From Halogranum amylolyticum (lineage in GTDB: Archaea; Halobacteriota; Halobacteria; Halobacteriales; Haloferacaceae): DNA of 64,000 bases. Below are positions 8,789 through 17,240 of the stretch, piece after piece (position 1 is the first letter of the stretch; every line of letters begins with the position of its first letter). The position numbers and the translations under genes are program-made. Under the pieces are notes generated by a model, which was not told the origin of the DNA, made no database searches, and saw only the letters and a program-made list of their open reading frames with translations. The stretch lies in assembly GCF_900110465.1 (NCBI RefSeq), contig NZ_FODV01000018.1, positions 1 through 64,000 on the forward strand, written 5' to 3'.

Positions 8789-9650
8789 CGCAGACGCTTC
8801 ACAGTCGCTGACAGACCGGCTCACCGACCGAGACACTCTGTACCGCATCGGCCTGTACGTCGCGATGTACGGGCTGGCGGTGGTGTTCTTCGTCCCGTAC
8901 TGGCGGATGTTTCAGCTCTCGGTAACGCCGATGAGCGTCATCTCGCAGGGCGGGTTCCACTGGATACCGCCGGAGGTCACGTTCGCTGTGTGGCAGCGCT
9001 ACCTGCTCGAAGAACCAATCATCTACCAATGGGCGTTCAACACGCTGCTCATTGCCAGCATCACGACGTTTATCGTGCTTGTCGTCGACTCGATGATAGC
9101 GTTCTCCATCACGCGGTTGGACTGGCCCGGTCAGGGAATCGTCCTCGCGGTCATCATGGCGAGCTTCATGATCCCCGGCTACGTCAACATCATTCCGCTG
9201 TACACCCTTATCAACAACCTTGGACTGATGAACTCGTACTGGGCGATCATCCTGCCGTTCGCGGCCGGACCGCTCGGCGTGTTCCTCCTCGTGCAGTTCT
9301 TCCGGGACATTCCCGAGGAGCTAGAGGAGGCGGCGCGATTGGACGGCTTCTCGTCGCTGCGCATCTACGCGCGCATCATCCTGCCGCTGTCGACGCCGAT
9401 ACTGACCGCGCTTGGATTGTTCGTCTTTATCTGGAGCTGGAACCAGTTCCTCTGGCCGCTCATCGTGTTGAACAATGACGTGCTGTACACGCTCCCCATC
9501 GGCGTCGTGACACTACGGGACGTCAATGCGCTCGCGCCGAACGTCATCATGACGTCGCTCGCGATGGCGTCACTCCCTCTGTTTATCGTCTTCCTCCTGT
9601 TCCAAGACAAGCTCATCTCCAGCGTTCAGATGCAGGCGGGAACGGGATGA
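8781..9650 (+). CDS. Sugar ABC transporter permease (MalG/UgpE type)
   Basis: This 289-residue second permease of the CUT1 transporter has about six membrane helices and the EAA motif EEAARLDGFSSLRIYARIILP near residue 177. The start ATG 8781 lies inside the end of the previous permease gene. The C-terminus ends with a hydrophobic helix and the short tail KLISSVQMQAGTG, usual for MalG-like proteins. It is followed within a few bases by a DUF624 membrane protein, so the operon continues. Confidence 0.92.
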   Translation: MSNADASQSLTDRLTDRDTLYRIGLYVAMYGLAVVFFVPYWRMFQLSVTPMSVISQGGFHWIPPEVTFAVWQRYLLEEPIIYQWAFNTLLIASITTFIVLVVDSMIAFSITRLDWPGQGIVLAVIMASFMIPGYVNIIPLYTLINNLGLMNSYWAIILPFAAGPLGVFLLVQFFRDIPEELEEAARLDGFSSLRIYARIILPLSTPILTALGLFVFIWSWNQFLWPLIVLNNDVLYTLPIGVVTLRDVNALAPNVIMTSLAMASLPLFIVFLLFQDKLISSVQMQAGTG

Positions 9651-9654
9651 TTTG

Positions 9655-10302
9655 ATGACGAGAACAGATCAACACGCGTTCCGTTGGTCGGTCGTCCGAG
9701 TGCCCGGGTTCGTCTATCACAACGGACTCCGAATAACGCTGCTCAGCCTGGCGTGGACTGTAGCGTCACTCCCCCTAGTGACCATCGGTCCGGCGACGCT
9801 CGCGGCGTACGTCGCGCTTGGCGACCTCCGGAGCGACCGGAACGCGGTGGATTGGAGCCACACCCACACAGTCCTGCGTCGCAATGGCGTCGCGAGCGCC
9901 GTCTTCAGCGGAGTCCCAGTCGTATTTGGTGCCATCGCAGTGACCTACGGACTCACTGCACTCCGGGAGGGGTCACTAGCCGGCGAAGTCGTTGCACTGG
10001 TCGCCGGCTACATTGCGTTGTATCTCGCGCTCGCGCTGATACCGACGTTCGTGGCGCTCTCTAAGGGGGCCGAACCAGTCGCCGCGCTCCGGTACGGCAT
10101 CGGCTGGCTCGCGAAGCATCCGACCGCCGCGCTGTCGATGGGGCTCCTGACACTCGCGATCCTAGCGCTGTGCGTCCTATTGACTATCGGCTTCGCCCTG
10201 CTGTTCGCCGGCCTCGCGTTCTCACTGCACATTGTCGTCGTTGAGGCGGTCGACGAAGCAGCCGTTACTGCTGAGACAACTCCTGCTGTCGTTCCACACT
10301 AG
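9655..10302 (+). CDS. DUF624 (YesL-like) membrane protein
   Basis: This 215-residue protein has about five hydrophobic helices and the segment SLPLVTIGPATLAAY near residue 40, the recognisable signature of DUF624/YesL proteins. Members are repeatedly found at the end of sugar ABC operons in bacteria and haloarchaea; their biochemical role is unknown, perhaps a transport accessory. It starts at ATG 9655, four bases after the permease stop (a TTG at 9652 is also in frame). As last gene of the sugar operon it is probably co-regulated by the TrmB fusion. Confidence 0.75.
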   Translation: MTRTDQHAFRWSVVRVPGFVYHNGLRITLLSLAWTVASLPLVTIGPATLAAYVALGDLRSDRNAVDWSHTHTVLRRNGVASAVFSGVPVVFGAIAVTYGLTALREGSLAGEVVALVAGYIALYLALALIPTFVALSKGAEPVAALRYGIGWLAKHPTAALSMGLLTLAILALCVLLTIGFALLFAGLAFSLHIVVVEAVDEAAVTAETTPAVVPH

Positions 10303-10624
10303 CGTCCTCCTCGCGGCGCCAGGATTTTTGATTCGTCTCGATGCCACAGTTTGTAGTGGTGGATAGAGCGACCCGTGAGACCAATCATATCATCCCCATC
10401 TCATTCATTGCACATAAACAATCATAGATATACCAGTCTGAGATACCCTCCGTTCACTTACATAGCCTCCGCGCAGAATCTGCTCGCTATATTCCGCATA
10501 CCGATTCTGGCAACTCTCGAAGAGTAGATAAAGTGATTGTCTAAATCCTTTCGCTGATCACTTGGGATGGAAGCGGTTGACTCGCATCTTCAGGGTGAAA
10601 CCATCTTTCAATTGCTAATCTCTG
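10303..10624. other. Intergenic stretch between convergent operons
   Basis: The 322 bases lie between the converging ends of the sugar operon and the DUF35/thiolase pair. They are more A/T-rich than the sugar genes. No gene, repeat or convincing terminator hairpin is visible. Confidence 0.4.
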
Positions 10625-10951
10625 TCAATCGCCGGCAGGAACGAACTGTGCCCCGACCTGAGTTCCATCATCTTCTTCTCGAAGTGTGTTACCGTTGTCA
10701 ATCTTCACATTATCACCAACATTGAGGTCTTTTCCAATCTGCGCAACTAAGTTTGCCCCTTCAAATTTGGCGAGTCCTAGCCGATTCGGTTTCCGAACAC
10801 CCTTAGGGGAGACGTGAACAGATGTAATTGCAAGTAGTTCTCCGATACCTGATTCTTGTTTGTCCCACTGTTGACTCCCACATTCCATACAGTGGCGTTT
10901 CTTGTAGAATGTTCGATATCCACAGTTAGCACACTCTCTAATTTTTGTCAT
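10625..10951 (-). CDS. DUF35 zinc-ribbon/OB-fold protein, thiolase partner
   Basis: The 108-residue protein starts with a rubredoxin-like zinc ribbon, CANCGYRTFYKKRHCMECGS, followed by an OB-fold strand pattern (AITSVHVSPKG, LGLAKFEGANLVAQI). DUF35 proteins are known as acyl-CoA-binding bridging subunits that pair with thiolases in archaea. Here the start codon overlaps the stop of the upstream thiolase gene by four bases (ATGA), so the two are translationally coupled and probably form a complex. Confidence 0.88.
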   Translation of the reverse strand: MTKIRECANCGYRTFYKKRHCMECGSQQWDKQESGIGELLAITSVHVSPKGVRKPNRLGLAKFEGANLVAQIGKDLNVGDNVKIDNGNTLREEDDGTQVGAQFVPAGD

Positions 10952-12126
10952 GCTTCCTCACCCTTAAGGACCGTACAAACACTATTATTTCCAAACCCTG
11001 CAACGTTGACTGCCAACCCACAGTTGATATCACTTACCGCGCGGTTCTCTGGCGCATCACCCCGGAGTTGCCAGACAAGTTCAACGATTTGAGAAATACC
11101 TGTCCCTCCGAGTGGATGACCACGTGCTTTGAGTCCTCCTCCTGGATTAATTGGAAGACTCCCGTCACGGTCAGTAGTCCCATCAACTGTAAGCTGCCAT
11201 GCTTTGCCACGTTCTGCAAGGCCCAATTCTTCAACTTCTAACCACTCTAAAATGGAAAAGGCATCATGAATACATGCAACATCAATATCAGCGGGAGTTA
11301 CATCGGCAGAAGCGTAAGCGGAGTTACCTGCCTCTCGAACACTTTCGATTTCAAGTGGGTCCGGTCGGTCTGCAACAGCATGGGTCCCGACAGCACTTTC
11401 ACAGGCGGCGACTTCGACACCATTATTCTTTGTAGTAAGTAACACGGCAGCAGCACCGTCTCCTGTCGGACAACAGTCATAGAGGCGAAGAGGATCTGCC
11501 ACTACTGGTGATTCGAGAATCTCTTCGACCGTTACCTGCTTATCAAAGTGAGCATACGGATTCTGACTAGCGTTATCATGATTTTTGACTGCCACATGTG
11601 CAAGGTCCTCCCTGTCGGCGTCGTATAGCCGGAAATAGCGATCTGCTGCTAGTCCCGCGAATGAGGGGAGAGTCACACCCTGCTCATACTCCGCGTCATG
11701 AGTGATTCGACTGATGATCTCAGTTGAAGTCGCAGTGTCGGCGGACGACATCTTCTCCCCACCAACGACAAGCGCAACCCGGGACCGTCCTGATCGGATA
11801 GCATCAAAAGCATCAAGGAAAGCACTTGCTCCGCTTGCACTTGTGTTTTCGATACGCCGTGCAGTAACGTTGGTAATCCCCAATTCGGAGGTGAGTGCAT
11901 TCGCTAACCCGGACCGACGATTGAATGCTTCAGCAGCGGCGTTGCCTACATGAAGCGAATCTAAGCTAGTCGGCGATACATCAGCGTCATCTAATGCGCG
12001 ATCTGCTGCAGTCGCTAGTAGTTCGAGGAGAGGCCGCTCGTCCTTCTTAGTGAATACTGTCATTCCGACACCGGTAATAGTAGGAGATTCTTCTAATGAC
12101 TCTCCGCTTCCCGTCGATTGGGTCAT
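10948..12126 (-). CDS. Thiolase-superfamily protein (acetyl-CoA acetyltransferase-like) with Ser at the expected nucleophile Cys
   Basis: This protein of about 392 residues has the SCP2/archaeal thiolase layout: ENTSASGASAF in the N-half, HDAFSILEWLE in place of the NEAF segment, GGGLKARGHPLGGTG (the conserved His loop) and a C-terminal NVAGFGNNSVCTVL. Thiolases normally have Cys in the NxCASG position; the codon here is AGT (Ser). If that is not a feature of the subfamily, the protein may lack classical thiolysis activity. The reading frame opens at 12141, but a TATA-like TAATAAAA at 12153-12160 favours the leaderless ATG at 12126. It is coupled to the DUF35 gene. It probably acts on acyl-CoA intermediates of the neighbouring CoA-transferase pathway. 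Confidence 0.85.
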   Translation of the reverse strand: MTQSTGSGESLEESPTITGVGMTVFTKKDERPLLELLATAADRALDDADVSPTSLDSLHVGNAAAEAFNRRSGLANALTSELGITNVTARRIENTSASGASAFLDAFDAIRSGRSRVALVVGGEKMSSADTATSTEIISRITHDAEYEQGVTLPSFAGLAADRYFRLYDADREDLAHVAVKNHDNASQNPYAHFDKQVTVEEILESPVVADPLRLYDCCPTGDGAAAVLLTTKNNGVEVAACESAVGTHAVADRPDPLEIESVREAGNSAYASADVTPADIDVACIHDAFSILEWLEVEELGLAERGKAWQLTVDGTTDRDGSLPINPGGGLKARGHPLGGTGISQIVELVWQLRGDAPENRAVSDINCGLAVNVAGFGNNSVCTVLKGEEA

Positions 12127-12141
12127 TGTACGTGATAACAT

Positions 12142-12363
12142 ATCACCTACGCTAATAAAAATGTATTGTCCCTATAGAACGCAGTGGGTGGAGAACCTCA
12201 AGGAGCTCCATTCGTGCGGTTACAGCCGTGAGTGGCGAATTACCGGGCGTCGATATTTGAACAACGACTCTAGAACGGCTGAATTCAGCCGTTCATACAG
12301 TCATCGAATATTACTCCCAGTGTTACCCGAACACCGATGATAGAAGCTCTATTTCTGACCTAC
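12142..12363. promoter_or_regulatory. Thiolase promoter region with a perfect 22-bp palindrome
   Basis: This gap holds the thiolase promoter at its left side. At 12273-12294 there is a perfect 22-bp palindrome whose left half is GAACGGCTGAA, centred on GAATTC. It may be a regulator site or a hairpin left by a mobile element. An open frame to 12340 reads through the region but does not resemble a known protein. Confidence 0.4.
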
Positions 12364-12383
12364 ATTGCATTGGTCGTGTTTAG

Positions 12384-13881
12384 CATCTGTGTTCGGTTAA
12401 GCTCTAACCTCCGTTCTGAAAGCTTCAGCCACTCGTTCGCTGAGTAAGAGGCGTGATTTCTCTGGTTGGCGTGCGTTGCAAAACATGAGCTCAGCCAAGT
12501 TCGGCGGTGGATGTCCGAACGACTGGGCTAGGTCTTCGAGGATGAGCTGGGCGAAAGACCGGAAGGTCTTCGCCCAGCGTTCTCGTGGAAACATCGTTTC
12601 TGGGTGCATCTTCTGAAACACGCTAAGCAAGGCTCTGCTGACCGTGAGTGTCAGCAGAGCCGCTACCACAAGCAACTCCACGATTGCGGGATTGCTTGTC
12701 TGGAACTTCTCCAACCCGTACAGCGATTTCAACTCACGGAACAGCATTTCTACTTCCCACCGCACACCGTACAACGCCGCGACTTGCTCCGGCGTGAACT
12801 CATCCGGGAGGTTCGTGATGTACAGGTGATAGTCGTCGGTGTCCTTGTTGCGGACACCGACGACGCGGAACTCCATTGTCGCACTTGAGCGCTTCTCGCC
12901 GTATTGACGGCGCTTGAAGCTTACTTCGGCGGTTACATCGATGATCTCACGCGTGAGGTCACCGAGAACGTCCTGAAGACGACGGTCTGGTAAGGAAATG
13001 GCGCGGGCGCGCCATTTCCGACGTTCCTCCGTTATTCGTGGGTTTGCGTTCGTCTTCAGCCGACTCAGGAAGAAGCCGCCGTTCTCTTTAATGAGTGCGA
13101 ACCGACGGTAGCTGTAGAAGCCAAGATCGAACAGCAACAACCGCCCTCGCAGCCAGTTCCCTGTGCGGAACTGGCTGCTCTCGTGGCTTCGTTCGTCGGT
13201 GAGTTCGAACCGCTCGATCGTCTGTTTAGTGAGGTTGTGGACGAGGTGAAGTTTTGCGCCTGATTGCTCAGGATGCGTAGCTGGAAACTCGCTCAGGAGC
13301 CGATGCAACCGGAATAGTGAGTAAGAGAAGTATTGCAACTACGAATCCATCGATTCGTACTCCAAAAGGGTCGGAACGGGCGCTTACAATTGGCCTACTC
13401 CCAGGACTTAGCTTGCGAACTACACGGTTGCATCGGCGATCATCACATCGCGGAACTGCTGGAGTTGTGGGGCGAGTGTGTGAGGGACTGCGACCTCCTC
13501 GAGAGCATGCTCGAGGAGGTCGCTGAGTAACTGTCCGAGTGCAGGTGTGATCGTAGAAGCTAGAGCGGGAGAGCGTCTGATTGGTCGCTGCGGCGTAGGC
13601 ACGTTGAAACCCCGCGATAGTGCGGGATTCGCCGCCGACGGCGAATCCCAAGATGAGCGTCCAAACGAGGGCTGTAACATCGATTCTACGGTGGCGTTGG
13701 ACGACATCGCGCTCGCGCGCGATGTCTTCGATAAGTTCTGCTGGAAAGAGGGAAGTGAGCCGCCGTCGAATAAGGTCTGGGGAGAGTTGGGATAGCACAC
13801 CCTCTCCCCATGCGGTCTACAACGATAACTTAGCTAAGTGAGCGCAGTCTCTCGGTTTCTCTGCTTAACCGAACACGGATG
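12384..13881 (-). mobile_element. IS4-type (ISH8-like) insertion sequence nested in the IS6-type element
   Basis: Terminal inverted repeats of 19 bp are CATCTGTGTTCGGTTAAGC at 12384-12402 and, inverted with one mismatch, 12863-type end at 13863-13881 reading GCTTAACCGAACACGGATG. The 10-bp target duplication TCGTGTTTAG is perfect (12374-12383 and 13882-13891). It landed inside the left end of the IS6-type element. The length of 1498 bp suits ISH8-like members of IS4. Confidence 0.88.
12397..13798 (-). pseudogene. IS4-family (ISH8-like) transposase, frameshifted
   Basis: The transposase reads across three frames on the reverse strand. The N-terminus (13798 downward) has the typical LFPAELIEDIARERDVVQR and DVTALVWTLILGFAVG. 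A second frame supplies the first catalytic Asp (QFRDVMIADATV, about 13420). A third frame from 13338 supplies the rest, with RGRLLLFDLGFYSY (second Asp) and the Y-R-E-K-type motif RWEVEMLFRELKSLYGLEKF. At least two frameshifts separate these parts, so it should not make active protein unless recoded. Confidence 0.82.
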
Positions 13882-13932
13882 TCGTGTTTAGTTAAGCGTG
13901 AAAAGTGAGGCGGGAGGATTTCTTTCTGGTCT

Positions 13933-14561
13933 ATGGCAGAAATCGCCCGCCTCGCCGGTTGTATCGACTGGATCAACAGGGAGTTTGTGGAACGAGAGCG
14001 GACACACGAACCCGCGATGAAGCTCGGTATTCAGTCGCACATAGCGGGCCTCTCGCTGTCGAATACCGTCTCGTTGCTCGAAAGCCTGGGTGTCGACCGT
14101 TCTCGGAAAGCGGTTTACGACTGGGTGCAGAAGGCCGATCTACAGCCGATCGGTGGTCACAGCCCGAATCACGTTGCGCTCGACGAGACTGTGATTCAAA
14201 TCAATTTTCAACAATACTGGCTGTACGCCGCCTGTAACCCCGAAACAAACACCCTGCTTCATGTCCAGCTCTTTCCAACGACGACGACCTCAGCAACACA
14301 AATTTTCCTCGCCGAATTGCGCGAGAAGCACTCCGTCGAATCTGCCGTGTTTCTGGCCGACGGCGCTCAACACCTCCAAACCGCGCTTTCCCGAGCTGGG
14401 CTCCGATTTCATTCTGGACGACATGGAAATCGGAATAGCATCGAGCGGATTTTCCGCGAACTGAAACGTCGTCGTTCTCGAACTGCTTCAGCCACGTTTT
14501 CCCTGAAACCGCTGAAAACTGGCTTCAAGCGTTCGCTGCCTGGCTCAATGCTCCAAACTAA
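13933..14561 (+). pseudogene. IS6-family transposase, frameshifted near its C-terminus
   Basis: The frame from 13933 gives a typical IS6 transposase: an N-terminal helix-turn-helix region, then the DDE residues in HVALDETVIQ, FLADGAQHLQ and NSIERIFRELKRRR. Near 14480 the frame shifts. The expected ending, NCFSHVFPETAENWLQAF followed by AAWLNAPN, continues in another frame to a stop at 14561. The shift fits a small deletion around CGTTCTCG. The catalytic core is intact, so partial activity cannot be excluded, but it is probably dead. Confidence 0.85.
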
Positions 14562-14617
14562 ACACGACCATTGCATTACACCAAACTCTTATTAACACTG
14601 TTCTGTATCTTCTTTAC

Positions 14618-15880
14618 ATGGCAGATGGAGAGGCAACTCCACAGAAAATACTCGATGGTATAACTGTAATAGACCTGACAACATTCGTGACTGGTGGATT
14701 TGCTACCATGATGCTCGCTAATCAAGGTGCGGAGGTAATCAAGGTAGAACGGCCTGATGTCGGAGACGATAGTCGTTACTCAGGCCCGCCATTTGTGGAT
14801 ACGAGCGAATACGATGGTCCAGGAAAGTCCGCTGCGAAGGACGGAGAATCACCCTACTTTTGGACAGTCAATTATGACAAGCGTAGCGTCGAACTCAATC
14901 TCAAGAGCCCCGAAGGTCTGGCGGTGTTGTACGATTTAATCGAAGAGGCAGATGTTGTTGTCGAGAATTTCCGCCCTGGAACAGCTGATCGACTTGGCGT
15001 CGGCTACGACGATGTTCGAGAGGTAAATGATGATGTCATCTACTGCTCCATATCGGCGTTCGGTGATACGGGACCTTGGAGCGAACGACCAGGATACGAC
15101 CTGCTCATTCAGGGGATGAGCGGTATAATGAGCGTTACTGGGTCAGAAGATGGCGACCCAGTCAAGGTTGGGCTACCACAGACAGATCTTATTACAGCGA
15201 TGTGGGCTGCGTTCGGTATTGTTGGCGCACTCTTCCGACGAGAGCTTACTGGAGAAGGTGACCGCGTTGAGCTGGGGATGCTTGACGCTTCCCTACCGTG
15301 GCTCACCAAACAGGCAGGGAAGGTGTTCGCCGGCGAGGAGCCGAGCCGTATGGGTACTAAAGATCCAGTCTTGGCTCCATACCAAAGCGTTCCCACAGCA
15401 GACGGTTTCCTAAATATTGCTTGTGGGAACCAGAAGCTCTGGGAAGAACTCTGTGAGGCAGTCAATCGGCCAGAGCTCATGAGTGATTCTCGCTTTGAGA
15501 CAAACTCCACCCGTGTTGAGCACATGGAAGAACTGGAAGACGAACTCACACCGACGTTCAGCGAACGGACAACTGCCGAATGGGTAGAAAAGCTAGCGGA
15601 GGAGAAAGGACTCCCGGTGGGGCCGGTCTATGGGGTTGAGGAAGCACTGCAGAACGAGCAGGTACAGTCACGAGATGTAGTTCAAAAGATAGAACACCCT
15701 GCGGCTGGCGAGATCCCGGTCATCGAGCATCCCTTGAACTACGCGAATGCAGACGCAGGCTTTACCGATGCACCGCCGCTGCTAGGCGAGGACACTGAAT
15801 CAGTAATCAAGGACCTTGGATATACTAACGAGGAGTTAGATAATCTGCGAGAGACAGGCGCGATACCGAACGAGAGGTAG
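14618..15880 (+). CDS. Class III (CaiB/BaiF) CoA-transferase
   Basis: This 420-residue family III CoA-transferase moves CoA between carboxylic acids. Features include the N-terminal TTFVTGGFATMMLANQGAEV with VIKVERPD, the YDKRSVELNLK strand, VENFRPGTADRLGVGY and PGYDLLIQGMSG, whose Asp is the residue that forms the acyl-anhydride in this family. The C-terminal lid region ends around GYTNEELDNLRETGAI. The start ATG 14618 follows the IS remnant by 48 bases. Length is normal. The exact acids are unknown; neighbouring thiolase/DUF35 and TRAP genes suggest activation of an imported carboxylate. Confidence 0.88.
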   Translation: MADGEATPQKILDGITVIDLTTFVTGGFATMMLANQGAEVIKVERPDVGDDSRYSGPPFVDTSEYDGPGKSAAKDGESPYFWTVNYDKRSVELNLKSPEGLAVLYDLIEEADVVVENFRPGTADRLGVGYDDVREVNDDVIYCSISAFGDTGPWSERPGYDLLIQGMSGIMSVTGSEDGDPVKVGLPQTDLITAMWAAFGIVGALFRRELTGEGDRVELGMLDASLPWLTKQAGKVFAGEEPSRMGTKDPVLAPYQSVPTADGFLNIACGNQKLWEELCEAVNRPELMSDSRFETNSTRVEHMEELEDELTPTFSERTTAEWVEKLAEEKGLPVGPVYGVEEALQNEQVQSRDVVQKIEHPAAGEIPVIEHPLNYANADAGFTDAPPLLGEDTESVIKDLGYTNEELDNLRETGAIPNER

Positions 15881-16428
15881 CCATCATCTGGCTCCAGTAT
15901 ACCGCTGAGACAACTTTTGGAAGGTATCACGAGTCCAGTATTTTGATCTACTTATTGTAGGTAGGCCTGCTTCTCTGAGGGGCTTATTATTAGTATGACA
16001 AGTACAGTTAACCGTCACACTTTAGCTTGACTATCGTGAGCGCGCCTGGCGGATATTCCTAATATACGGGATAGAACTTAGGTTGTTGCGCTCGGTCTAT
16101 TACAAGTATAGGTCTGTAATGGAAAGGTTCTCTACTGATTTCGGCCGCTTCAACTGTCAGGTAGATAGACTTCTGGAAGAACTGTTTTAACAACGATATC
16201 CTAATAGATGGGATTAGTGGTCACAGCGCATTCCAGATCGCCCTCATTCTGCAACTTTATCTTGGTCTTTCAGTCCGCGAAACGCTTGCTACGATGGAAC
16301 GAAGAGAAAGATAGTAGTAGCAGGATTTAGGGGTACCGGGACAGTGAACCACCGTGGCAGAAGATGGCAATCTGAAGGCTCCTTCCCAGAATGTAAGATT
16401 TATCCCTGAGCATCCCATGGCTCCGACT
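15881..16428. other. A/T-rich intergenic region before the IclR regulator
   Basis: I see no gene in these bases. A TATA-like AAGATTTAT at about 16395-16402 lies about 30 bases before the ATG at 16429 and probably serves the IclR gene. Open frame continues upstream from 16429 to a GTG at 16354, but the residues there look non-coding. Confidence 0.4.
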
Positions 16429-17199
16429 ATGAACGATGAGATAAAAACACACGCCAAAACGACGCAAACTTCCCTTGAGCTGGTCGAGGCTGTACGTGAG
16501 CTTAATGGGGCTACACTGGAAGAATTATCCGAACATGTGGGAATCTCCACAAGCACGGTACATCGTCACCTAGCGACGCTCAGAGACCACGGTTATGTTA
16601 TTCAAGAGGGTGATGTCTATCGAATTGGACTGAAATTTCTCTCAATGGGCGGATACGCGCAGCGGCAAGTCGACGCGTATCCGATGATCAAGGAGAAGGT
16701 AGACCAACTGGCTGACGAAACGGGCGAACGTGCGCAATTCATCGTCGAAGAACGTGGACAGCGTGTCTACTTGTACACTGAGGTAGGAGAAAGCGCGGTC
16801 CAAACGGGGGCCCGTGTAGGGAAGCGAGGGGAAATTCATTCAAGTGCGGCCGGAAAGGCGATCTTGGCGAACCTTCCCAGAGACCGCGCTCGCAAAATCG
16901 TCAAAGAGCGGGGTCTATCTAAGACAGGCCGGAACACGATTACTTCGAAGGAGACGCTATTTGACGCACTGGACGAAATTAGGAATCGGGGATATGCAGT
17001 CAATAAACAGGAGACAACAGAGGGTGTACATGCCGTGGGTGTTGCCGTCATGGACTCTGAGGATGAAGTCCTCGGTGCACTCAGTGTTTCTGGACCCGCT
17101 AATCGATTAAAAGCGGATATCTTGACCGAGGAACTTCCCGAACTAATTCTTGGTGCTGTCAACGAACTCGAACTCCATATTGAGCATTCGGTCAACTGA
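16429..17199 (+). CDS. IclR-family transcriptional regulator
   Basis: A 256-residue IclR protein when started at ATG 16429 (MNDEIKTHAKTTQTSLELVE). The winged helix spans about residues 15-75 (TLEELSEHVGISTSTVHRHLATLRDHG). The effector domain follows, with the conserved segments HSSAAGKAILANLP and GALSVSGPANRLK. IclR proteins bind small carboxylates or aromatic acids and act as repressor or activator of nearby catabolic genes. It lies between the CoA-transferase and an MFS carrier, both in the same direction, and probably controls this cluster. Confidence 0.9.
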   Translation: MNDEIKTHAKTTQTSLELVEAVRELNGATLEELSEHVGISTSTVHRHLATLRDHGYVIQEGDVYRIGLKFLSMGGYAQRQVDAYPMIKEKVDQLADETGERAQFIVEERGQRVYLYTEVGESAVQTGARVGKRGEIHSSAAGKAILANLPRDRARKIVKERGLSKTGRNTITSKETLFDALDEIRNRGYAVNKQETTEGVHAVGVAVMDSEDEVLGALSVSGPANRLKADILTEELPELILGAVNELELHIEHSVN

Positions 17200-17240
17200 G
17201 CGGAACTGTTTTTGCTGTGGGAAAAAAACACGAAGTCTCC

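Larger units (their letters stand above)
12372..14569. mobile_element. IS6-type insertion sequence, itself split by an IS4-type element
   Basis: The outer ends read GGTCGTGTTTAG (12372-12383) and the inverse CTAAACACGACC (14558-14569). Both flanks carry the same 8-bp duplication ATTGCATT (12364-12371 and 14570-14577), as expected for the IS6 family. Removing the inner element and its duplication leaves about 690 bp, a normal IS6 size. The element sits between the divergent thiolase and CoA-transferase genes and may have separated or altered their promoters. Confidence 0.88.
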
